6,326 nucleotides of DNA, taken from positions 1 to 6,326 of the forward strand of contig JAUUZT010000049.1 in assembly GCA_030589825.1 (NCBI GenBank), written 5' to 3'. Both the position numbers and the translations under genes were made by a program. The DNA comes from Dehalococcoidia bacterium. Lineage in GTDB: Bacteria > Chloroflexota > Dehalococcoidia > GIF9 > AB-539-J10. The notes under the pieces are model-generated. The model saw nothing but the letters and a program-made list of their open reading frames with translations. It ran no database searches and was not told the origin of the DNA. Numbering within the stretch: position 1 is the first letter of the stretch; every line of letters begins with the position of its first letter. Shown here piece by piece: positions 1 to 5,463 of the stretch.

Positions 1-451
1 GTAGGAATCGTTGAGCCAGATCGATTATCTCAGCATCAATAATAGGGGCAGCCTCCCCAATGGCTTCGAAGCCGCACTGGTAATGCTGACGGTAGCGACC
101 AGCCTGTGGACGTTCGAATCTGAATGCAGGAGTTATATAGTACAGCCTGACCGGCTGAGGGAGGTTAAACATACCATGTTCCAGGTAAGCCCGACAGATC
201 GGTGCTGTGCCCTCTGCTTTCAATGCTAATTGTTGACCACCTGGGTCGGTAAAGATGTACATCTCCTTGTCTGCAAGGTCAGTTCCCACTGCAGCGGATC
301 GGGAGAAGAGTTGAGCGTCTTCGAATATTGGGGTGGTTATGAGGCGATAGCCATAGAGAAGGCCTATAGAGGCAGCGACGTCTGTTATATGTCTCCAGTA
401 TTCTTGCTCTTCTGGCAATATATCTGTAGTGCCTCTCGGTGCTTTATACAA
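1..451 (-). CDS. hisS: Histidyl-tRNA synthetase, N-terminal part (cut by window edge)
   Basis: HisS charges tRNA-His with histidine in the cytoplasm, using ATP. Only the first 150 residues are here; the 3' part lies beyond position 1. The translated minus strand begins MYKAPRGTTDILPEE, the classic HisRS N-terminus. The TPIFE segment of class II motif 1 is at about residues 40-44, the histidyl-adenylate pocket segment AEGTAPICRAYLEH at 79-92, and class II motif 2, RFERPQAGRYRQHYQ, at 111-125, followed by CGFEAIG. The start is chosen as TTG at 449-451: it gives the family N-terminus and is preceded by AAAGGGGG. A second in-frame TTG at 473-475 would add eight residues but lacks a comparable ribosome binding site. 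One oddity is that the usual LRPEGTA reads LKAEGTA. The gene is read in the same direction as the uxaA-like pair upstream, 114 bases away, so it could have its own promoter or be read through. Identification is firm; the start is likely. Confidence 0.95.
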   Translation of the reverse strand, partial: MYKAPRGTTDILPEEQEYWRHITDVAASIGLLYGYRLITTPIFEDAQLFSRSAAVGTDLADKEMYIFTDPGGQQLALKAEGTAPICRAYLEHGMFNLPQPVRLYYITPAFRFERPQAGRYRQHYQCGFEAIGEAAPIIDAEIIDLAQRFL

Positions 452-455
452 AATA

Positions 456-463
456 CCCCCTTT
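456..463 (-). promoter_or_regulatory. Ribosome binding site deciding the hisS TTG start
   Basis: The minus strand reads AAAGGGGG followed by TATT and then TTG. This G-rich stretch is the only Shine-Dalgarno-like element near the predicted start. It supports TTG at 451 rather than the in-frame TTG at 475. The spacing of four bases is on the short side. Confidence 0.55.
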
Positions 464-483
464 TAATATGCACAATTGTCTGT

Positions 484-519
484 CTAAACAAGATTAGTTT
501 AACATAAATTGTTGTTTAG
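484..519. repeat. Inverted repeat upstream of hisS
   Basis: An exact 8-base inverted repeat, CTAAACAA at 484-491 and TTGTTTAG at 512-519, encloses 20 A/T-rich bases. It lies in the 114-base gap between the uxaA-like large subunit and hisS, ending 33 bases before the hisS start codon. The spacing between arm centres, about 28 bases, is compatible with a protein-binding operator or a weak RNA hairpin. No T-run follows it in the direction of transcription, so it does not look like an intrinsic terminator. Function is unknown. The rest of the gap (452-565) is A/T-rich and I found no convincing promoter pair in it. Confidence 0.4.
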
Positions 520-565
520 TATGACTTAAAAGCGTAAGTACTACAATGTAGAGGTAGAAGGTCTT

Positions 566-1726
566 CTAGATAACTGGTCCGATTGTATATATGTTGGTGG
601 CGCTGGAGTAACCAGTGATTTCTGCAACAGTTTTCTGTCCCGATGCGACTTTAAGCGCCTCTTCATAGATGATACTACCAGCCCTGGCAAAGCCATGACT
701 GGAGCCATTTTCTATATCTATATAAAGGTCTATATGATCAGGAAGGCGTTTGTAAGTCTGGGGGTTGCCTGTGATTTTTATTACAGGGACGAAAGGGAAG
801 CCCTGTGGAGCGCCCCTGCCCGTTGAAAACAAGATAATCTGTGCCCCTCCTGCTGCCAATCCTGTTAGTGCCTCTGGCTCTCGTCCAGGAGAGTCGATTA
901 TAAAAAGGCCTTTACCTTGAGGACATTCTCCATATTTGTATATTGCCTGAATAGGTTTACTGCCACTTTTACTAATGGCCCCTAATGATTTTTCTTCGAT
1001 GGTAGTTAGCCCGCCGGCAATATTGCCCCCGGTAGGCTGTCCGCCACGCATGTCAGCCCCTGCATTTAGGGCTCGTTGCTCCATCTGTTTAACGATATCG
1101 AAAATCTGCTGCCCTACTTCAGGAGATATTGCCCTTTTAGCCAGAAGGTGCTCGGCTCCCATAAACTCTGTGGTTTCTCCGAAAACACAGCTGCCTCCGT
1201 GTTCTATAAGCAGGTCTACGGCGGCACCGGTAGAAGGGTTGGAGACTAAGCCTGAAGTAGTATCGGAGGCACCACACTTAATACCAAATCTTAATTCAGA
1301 GTCAGGAACGGAGGTGCGCTGCAGCAGAGAAGCCTTTTTCACTAACTGGCGTGCCATGCGTGAACCTTCGGCAAGGGCGGGGCCAGAGCCTCCCAATTTT
1401 TGGATGACTATCTGTTCAACATCTTTTCCTGCCACGGCTATTCCTTCTGCTACCTCGTTTGGAGAAATGCTCTCACAGCCAAGGCTTACCAGAACCACGC
1501 TGGCCAGGTTGGGGTTTCTCCCCAGGGAGATTAACGTGCGTGTTACTGTGTCAAGGTCTGGTTTTGTCTGGCAACAACCCTGCTGGTGAGTGAAGGCAAC
1601 GCTGCCTGCTGTTTGGTTACTAATCCAGTGAGCTACATCATTGGCGCAGGCAACCGTGGCTAAAATGCCTACCTGATTTCTTACGCCGAAGGAGTTATCA
1701 GGACGGGGATATGCCAAGAAACTCAA
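566..1726 (-). CDS. UxaA-family dehydratase, large catalytic subunit (altronate/galactarate dehydratase-like)
   Basis: This 386-residue protein is the catalytic half of a UxaA/GarD-type enzyme. The family removes water (or, in sulfolactate lyase SuyAB, sulfite) from sugar acids and similar 2-hydroxy acids, with a divalent metal. Visible hallmarks are VGVRN-like FGVRN at 13-17, THQQGCCQ at 46-53 (H-x-x-G-C), SLGCE at 81-85, KCGASDTTSG at 150-159 with NPSTG at 163-167, GETTEFMGAEH at 183-193, GNIAGGLTTIEEKSLG at 234-249, and STGRGAPQG and VIKITGNP near 301-322. Length matches large subunits encoded separately from the SAF domain. It starts with TTG, overlapping the stop of the small-subunit gene as TTGA, with AAGGAG five bases upstream, so the two are almost certainly cotranslated. 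The H-x-x-G-C and GCE motifs favour the sugar-acid branch over SuyB as I remember it, but substrate is an inference. The family call is firm; altronate as substrate is not established. Confidence 0.88.
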   Translation of the reverse strand: MSFLAYPRPDNSFGVRNQVGILATVACANDVAHWISNQTAGSVAFTHQQGCCQTKPDLDTVTRTLISLGRNPNLASVVLVSLGCESISPNEVAEGIAVAGKDVEQIVIQKLGGSGPALAEGSRMARQLVKKASLLQRTSVPDSELRFGIKCGASDTTSGLVSNPSTGAAVDLLIEHGGSCVFGETTEFMGAEHLLAKRAISPEVGQQIFDIVKQMEQRALNAGADMRGGQPTGGNIAGGLTTIEEKSLGAISKSGSKPIQAIYKYGECPQGKGLFIIDSPGREPEALTGLAAGGAQIILFSTGRGAPQGFPFVPVIKITGNPQTYKRLPDHIDLYIDIENGSSHGFARAGSIIYEEALKVASGQKTVAEITGYSSATNIYTIGPVI

Positions 1727-2028
1727 ATTGACTCCTTGGATAAGTCTCCTCGGCCTCTGTTGCCGAGCACGTTATGTATATGCACATGGACCCCTGCCTC
1801 AATTGGCTTGATAGCATAGCCTATCACTTCGCCATATTTTATTATTGCTGAGTTGGCTTCTATTGGTGTAATGCTGAATTTATGACCCAGCGAGATGGAA
1901 TCATGTAATTTTATGGCTCGGCTCTCTTCCCCTATTGATACTACTACTGTGGTCCCGTCTTTCAGATCGGTTATTGCGGTAGCCACGTTATCTCGTTTGT
2001 TTATAACTATTGCCTGTAACTTATTCAT
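1723..2028 (-). CDS. UxaA-family dehydratase, small SAF-domain subunit
   Basis: This 101-residue protein matches the N-terminal SAF domain of altronate/galactarate dehydratases, which in many bacteria is a separate gene. The diagnostic sequence runs through DNVATAITDLKDG at 13-25, LGHKFSITPIE at 47-57, IIKYGEVIGYAIKPI at 62-76 and the histidine-rich HVHIHN at 81-86, ending with GRGDL at 92-96. In the fused enzymes this domain packs against the catalytic domain near the active site. No membrane segment or signal peptide is visible, so it is cytoplasmic. The ATG at 2026-2028 is preceded by AGGAAAG at a sensible distance, and the protein begins where the family does. It is first in a two-gene unit with the large subunit and diverges from the RSH gene. 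The equivalent in sulfolactate lyase would be SuyA, so substrate remains open. Confidence 0.87.
   Translation of the reverse strand: MNKLQAIVINKRDNVATAITDLKDGTTVVVSIGEESRAIKLHDSISLGHKFSITPIEANSAIIKYGEVIGYAIKPIEAGVHVHIHNVLGNRGRGDLSKESI
1732..1737 (-). promoter_or_regulatory. Ribosome binding site inside the small-subunit gene, for the TTG start of the large subunit
   Basis: AAGGAG lies within the last codons of the small-subunit gene, five bases before TTG at 1724-1726. It explains how a non-ATG start is used and supports translational coupling of the two subunits at the TTGA overlap. Confidence 0.7.
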
Positions 2029-2184
2029 CTTAGCTTTCCTGTAACCACTTTAGCTCCATTTCTCTCCCCAGAATTAAAGATAGGGCGGCTCCGGTTGAAC
2101 ATACCCAGAGAGGAAGGCATTAATTTTTAAAGTAAGGGCCATTCCCTAAAAATCCTGTACGTTATTATAACATAGGAATTGAGC

Positions 2185-2213
2185 TTGCGTTGCTTTTTTG
2201 CTTAGGCTATTAT
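2185..2213 (+). promoter_or_regulatory. Candidate sigma-70 type promoter for the relA-rpsT cluster
   Basis: TTGCGT at 2185-2190 and TATTAT at 2208-2213 are separated by exactly 17 bases. The -10 box matches consensus at five of six positions and the -35 box at three of six. It would start transcription near 2220, only about six bases before the relA start codon. A second A/T-rich TATTATAA stretch at 2163-2170 lacks a good -35 partner. The rest of the 197-base divergent gap must also hold the promoter for the minus-strand uxaA-like pair, but I could not pick a convincing one. Confidence 0.4.
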
Positions 2214-2225
2214 GGAACTTAATAT

Positions 2226-4376
2226 ATGGAGATAAATACATTACTGGACAAGGCCAGGGAGTATTTGCCTGAGAACAAGGTTAACTTGGTCATGGCGGCT
2301 TATAAACGCGCCCTGGAGGCTCATCAGGGGCAGTTACGCCGATCAGGAGGGCCTTTTGTGGCACACCCGTTACAGGCTGCTATTACACTGGCCGAATTAC
2401 ATCTTGATGCAGAAACTCTGGCTGCCGCCTTGCTGCATGATGTTCCTGAGGATTGTGGAGTACCTCTGGAGGATATTGAGTCCGAATTTGGCCCTCAGGT
2501 TAGTAGATTGGTTGACGGAGTCACAAAATTGAGGGGACTGGGATGGAGAAAAGAAGCTACAGGGTTAAGGTCAAAGAACCAAAATGAGAACCTGCGCAAG
2601 ATGCTGGTGGCAATGTCGGAAGACTTGAGAGTGATTCTTATTAAATTGGCAGACAGATTGCATAATATGAGTACATTAGATGCTTTACCTGCTAAGAAAC
2701 GACACGAGATTGCGCAGGAAACTCTGGATATATATGCCCCTCTGGCACATCGCTTGGGTATGCGTAGCGTGAAATGGCAACTGGAAGACCTGTCTTTTCG
2801 TTACTTGGAACCGAAGGAATATCGCCAGGTTTCGCGGTTGATTGCTACGAAGCTGGATGAGCGGGAGGACTTCGTCAGCGAGGTAACAGAGACATTGAGG
2901 CAAAAGTTGCAGGAGGCTAATATTAAAGCAACGGTTGTTGGCAGGCCGAAACATATATACAGCACCTATCAGAAGATAAAAAAATATTCCATGCAGGGAA
3001 AGGCTTTTAGTGATATTCATGACCTCTTTGCTCTTCGGGTGTTGGTGGACTCGGTTTCCGATTGCTATAAAGCACTGGGAACAATTCATAATTACTGGCA
3101 TCCAATAACTGAGGAATTTGATGATTATATTGCTAATCCAAAGGACAACGGGTATCAGTCTTTGCATACCACAGTAATGTGCAAAGGAATAACTCACCTG
3201 GAGATACAAATAAGAACCAACGAAATGCATCAGGTTGCTAAGGATGGGGTAGCGGCGCATTGGCTTTATAAAGGAGGGGAGAAGGGGGAAACTTCTTTCG
3301 AAGATAAAATTCATTGGCTGCATGAGCTGGACGAACTAAGTGAAGAGGTTGATAGTGAGGAGTTTGTGGAATCTGTAAAAAACGATGTTCTCTCTGATCG
3401 AGTGTATATATACAGCCCTAAAGGTGAGATAAAGGAGTTGCCCAAAGGAGCTACCCCCTTGGATTTCGCCTTTCGAGTTCATACGGACCTTGGTTATCGA
3501 TGTATCGGAGCGAAGGTGAACGAACGATTGATGCCTTTGAATTATCAGTTAAATAATGCCGATGTGGTGGAGATAATTGCAGCTAAGACAGGAAAGGGTC
3601 CAAGTTTGGATTGGCTAAATCCAGCTCTCGGTTATATTAAAACGTCTCACTCACGAAATAAAATCAGGCAGTGGTTTAACAAACAGGAACGAGGGCAAAA
3701 TATAGAAAGAGGAAGACAACTTCTGGAGAAGGAATTTAAACGTTTGGAGATTAACCCGGTGCGAATTGAGAAGCTGGCACGGCAGTTCAAGTTTGCTAAT
3801 ACAGATGATTTCCTGTCAACCCTGGGCTCAGGCGGTATCAACCTTGGGCAGATTACGCAGAGATTAAACGCAGAGCTAGAACCGCAGGAAGCAGCAATCG
3901 AAATATCGCCAATCAAAAAAGTTGCCCCTTCACAGGTGAAAGTGCTGGGGGTTGGCAATCTGTCTACTCGTTTAGCTGCTTGTTGCCACCCACTGCCAGG
4001 TGATAAAATAATTGGATATATTACACAGGGTAGGGGAATTACTATACATCAGAAGAATTGCCTCAATATTATTAATGAGGAGGAAAAGGAAAGGTTAATT
4101 GCAGTGAGTTGGGGTGATGTGGAGGAGTTGTATCCAGTGAATATTCAGGTTGACTCATGGGATAGGGTTGGCTTGCTTAACGATATTAGTCATGTGCTGA
4201 CCGAGGAAGGCGTGAACATTACTGATTTTAAAATGGCAGAACATGATAGTATTAGGTCTATGTATGTTACAATGCAGATAAAGAGTGTTGTACAATTAAA
4301 TAAAATAATGTCGAAGATACGGTCTGTAGGAAGCGTGATGGCTGTATTTAGAAAAGGGGAGAGAGATGCCAGTTAA
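2226..4376 (+). CDS. rel: RelA/SpoT homologue, (p)ppGpp synthetase/hydrolase
   Basis: This 716-residue protein is a full-length RSH stringent-response enzyme, making (p)ppGpp from GTP/GDP plus ATP and degrading it. In order: HD hydrolase domain at about 20-180, with RRSGGPFVAHP (H47), LLHDVPED (H71, D72, E75, D76) and KLADRLHNM (D143, N147), so the hydrolase residues look intact; synthetase domain at about 230-350, with GRPKHIYS, HDLFALRVL, NGYQSLHT and EIQIRT; TGS domain at about 391-452; a helical region; a zinc-finger region with C586, C587, H608 and C612; and a C-terminal ACT domain at about 638-710. The synthetase carries EFDD at 297-300 where bifunctional Rel enzymes usually have RXKD. 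ATG at 2226 is the earliest possible start because an in-frame TAA sits at 2220-2222; only a weak GGAA precedes it. The gene overlaps rpsT by 11 bases. A bifunctional role is inferred from the intact HD site. Confidence 0.96.
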   Translation: MEINTLLDKAREYLPENKVNLVMAAYKRALEAHQGQLRRSGGPFVAHPLQAAITLAELHLDAETLAAALLHDVPEDCGVPLEDIESEFGPQVSRLVDGVTKLRGLGWRKEATGLRSKNQNENLRKMLVAMSEDLRVILIKLADRLHNMSTLDALPAKKRHEIAQETLDIYAPLAHRLGMRSVKWQLEDLSFRYLEPKEYRQVSRLIATKLDEREDFVSEVTETLRQKLQEANIKATVVGRPKHIYSTYQKIKKYSMQGKAFSDIHDLFALRVLVDSVSDCYKALGTIHNYWHPITEEFDDYIANPKDNGYQSLHTTVMCKGITHLEIQIRTNEMHQVAKDGVAAHWLYKGGEKGETSFEDKIHWLHELDELSEEVDSEEFVESVKNDVLSDRVYIYSPKGEIKELPKGATPLDFAFRVHTDLGYRCIGAKVNERLMPLNYQLNNADVVEIIAAKTGKGPSLDWLNPALGYIKTSHSRNKIRQWFNKQERGQNIERGRQLLEKEFKRLEINPVRIEKLARQFKFANTDDFLSTLGSGGINLGQITQRLNAELEPQEAAIEISPIKKVAPSQVKVLGVGNLSTRLAACCHPLPGDKIIGYITQGRGITIHQKNCLNIINEEEKERLIAVSWGDVEELYPVNIQVDSWDRVGLLNDISHVLTEEGVNITDFKMAEHDSIRSMYVTMQIKSVVQLNKIMSKIRSVGSVMAVFRKGERDAS

Positions 4377-4674
4377 TAAGGCAAACATTAAATCAGCAAC
4401 GGGAGAAGAGGGGAGGAGATTGCGAAATCGGCTGATGCGCAGTAAATATAAAACCAGCCTTACTAAGGTGGAAGGGCTTATTGATTCAAATAAAACAGAA
4501 TTAGCACAGCAGGAGGCTGTGGTAGCTGTGAGTAACATTGATAAAGCAGTCAAGAAAAAGGTGATTCATAAGAATAAAGGAGCTAATCTGAAATCTAAGC
4601 TGGATAAAAAACTGAATAAGGCCAAATCAGGGCCTGCTTCTCAGAAGCATGAAACAGAGGAAGGAGAAGAATAA
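4366..4674 (+). CDS. rpsT: 30S ribosomal protein S20
   Basis: S20 is a primary binder of 16S rRNA in the small ribosomal subunit. The 102-residue product shows the family signature: an N-terminal MPVNKANIKSA, the basic helix RRLRNRLMRSKYKTSL at 17-32, and the conserved AVKKKVIHKNKGANLKSKL at 61-79. S20 is usually about 85-90 residues; the extra length is a C-terminal tail (about 88-102) ending in ETEEGEE, an acidic addition on an otherwise very basic protein. ATG at 4366 lies inside the end of the RSH gene, with AGGGGAGAG just upstream, so translation is probably coupled to it. Its stop codon overlaps the start of the next small gene in TAATG. Identification by motif is strong although S20 is a poorly conserved family. 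Confidence 0.93.
   Translation: MPVNKANIKSATGEEGRRLRNRLMRSKYKTSLTKVEGLIDSNKTELAQQEAVVAVSNIDKAVKKKVIHKNKGANLKSKLDKKLNKAKSGPASQKHETEEGEE
4661..4666 (+). promoter_or_regulatory. Strong ribosome binding site for the 27-residue ORF
   Basis: AAGGAG lies seven bases before ATG at 4674 and sits within a purine-rich stretch that also encodes the acidic EEGEE end of S20. Its strength and spacing are the main reason for believing that the tiny downstream frame is translated. Confidence 0.65.
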
Positions 4675-4757
4675 TGATAGTTTATAAAATTTTTGCATCC
4701 ACATTCTTTGGGTTAATGGGCATTGGCTTGGTGCTTGCTGCAATATCAATGATATAA
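4674..4757 (+). CDS. Predicted 27-residue single-pass membrane microprotein
   Basis: I do not recognise this protein. The frame encodes MIVYKIFASTFFGLMGIGL followed by VLAAISMI and a TAA stop. Apart from one lysine at residue 5 it is almost entirely hydrophobic, and residues 6-27 would make a single membrane helix with small-residue (G, A, S) faces. The short, lysine-bearing N-terminus would be expected to stay on the cytoplasmic side. ATG overlaps the rpsT stop as TAATG and is preceded by AAGGAG at ideal spacing, so it looks like the third gene of the relA-rpsT cluster. It is too short for SecG or any TatA-like protein I know. Alternatives are a chance frame behind a purine-rich S20 tail, or a remnant of a longer membrane protein. 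Translation is likely from the signals; function is unknown. Confidence 0.55.
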   Translation: MIVYKIFASTFFGLMGIGLVLAAISMI

Positions 4758-4805
4758 GATATTGGATGATAGAATTATCAGGTTCGCCTTTATGTAATTT
4801 GATAC

Positions 4806-5384
4806 TTATTTGGTGATGAACTCGCTGATGAAGTACTGGTGAACCCTGAAGTCGTTGCTTAACTCTGGATGAAAGGCCGTTGCTAACATTTTTTCTTGTC
4901 TTGCGGCAATAATCGTGCCGTCGGATAGTTTTGCCAGAACTTCCACCTTAGCGCCTGCTTTGGTGATGGCTGGAGCACGAATAAATACGGCTTTAAAAGG
5001 ACTGGCACCCAGAATCGGAATATCAAGGTCAGTTTCAAAGCTATCTATTTGCCTGCCAAAGGCGTTGCGTTTGACGGCAATGTCCATAACTGCCAGAGTA
5101 GCTTCATCGTTATTAGAAGAAGTTTTTCCCATAACGATTAGCCCTGCGCATGTACCCCAAATAGGAAATCCTTTCAGTATTAATTCTCGTAAGACATTGA
5201 ACATTTCGAAGCTGTGCATTAGTTTTAAAAGGGTACTGCTTTCTCCTCCGGGGATAATAAGGCCATCTAAACCCTTAAACTGAGCAGGCAAACGAATTGG
5301 TAAAGGGGATGATACCCCCAGCTGTTGCAGGATTCGGATATGCTCTATAAAAGCCCCTTGTAGAGCTAATACACCAATTTTCAT
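4806..5384 (-). CDS. pdxT: PdxT, glutaminase subunit of PLP synthase
   Basis: PdxT hydrolyses glutamine and channels the ammonia to PdxS, which builds pyridoxal 5'-phosphate from ribose 5-phosphate and glyceraldehyde 3-phosphate. The 192-residue length is normal. It starts MKIGVLALQGAFIEH, and shows IIPGGESSTLLKL at 43-55 (glutamine binding and oxyanion region), the nucleophile elbow GTCAGL with C79, GRQIDSFE at 110-117, FIRAP at 134-138 and the catalytic pair in FHPEL (H172, E174). The full triad is therefore present. ATG at 5382-5384 has AAGGAG nine bases upstream. It lies 79 bases downstream of purF on the same strand and converges on the small gene to the left. Most pdxT genes sit beside pdxS; none is visible in this window, so PdxS must be elsewhere in the genome or just outside the window. 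Confidence 0.96.
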   Translation of the reverse strand: MKIGVLALQGAFIEHIRILQQLGVSSPLPIRLPAQFKGLDGLIIPGGESSTLLKLMHSFEMFNVLRELILKGFPIWGTCAGLIVMGKTSSNNDEATLAVMDIAVKRNAFGRQIDSFETDLDIPILGASPFKAVFIRAPAITKAGAKVEVLAKLSDGTIIAARQEKMLATAFHPELSNDFRVHQYFISEFITK

Positions 5385-5403
5385 AACTGTTTGCTCCTTA
5401 CCT

Positions 5404-5432
5404 GTTGCTATGGTTTATAAACCTGTGGCAAC
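5404..5432. repeat. Nested inverted repeat between purF and pdxT
   Basis: A perfect 12-base palindrome, GGTTTATAAACC at 5412-5423, is flanked by outer arms GTTGC (5404-5408) and GCAAC (5428-5432), also inversely repeated. On the transcribed minus strand the element ends four bases before the pdxT ribosome binding site. It could be a dimeric-repressor operator, or a leader hairpin in the purF-pdxT transcript. No T-run follows, so an intrinsic terminator is unlikely. Function is not established. Confidence 0.45.
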
Positions 5433-5463
5433 CTTAATTTTCGTTGAAAGGCTAGTCGTCTCT

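Noticed and set aside
11..466. Two successive plus-strand open frames of 72 and 78 codons.
   Set aside because: They are antisense to hisS, whose motif 2 and N-terminus are clearly encoded on the minus strand.
555..568. Inverted repeat TAGAAG-GT-CTTCTA at the stop of the large dehydratase subunit, as a terminator.
   Set aside because: The two-base loop is too small for a full stem, it overlaps the stop codon, and no T-run follows in the direction of transcription.
975..1589. A 204-codon open frame on the plus strand.
   Set aside because: It is antisense to the UxaA-type large subunit, whose family motifs run through this region; the translation shows no recognisable domain.
566..2028. Naming the pair suyAB (sulfolactate sulfo-lyase).
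   Set aside because: The split architecture fits, but the H-x-x-G-C and GCE motifs look more like sugar-acid dehydratases, and no sulfonate genes are nearby.
2119..2156. AGGG-CCATT-CCCT with flanking T and A runs as a hairpin or riboswitch in the divergent gap.
   Set aside because: Only four G/C-containing pairs form before a six-base bulge; no known riboswitch pattern is recognisable.
2685..3323. A 212-codon open frame on the minus strand.
   Set aside because: It lies opposite the HD and synthetase domains of the RSH gene, which are unmistakable; it has no family features.
4767..4780. Hairpin TGATA-GAAT-TATCA in the convergent gap, as a terminator.
   Set aside because: The five-pair A/T-rich stem is weak and no T-run follows on either strand.
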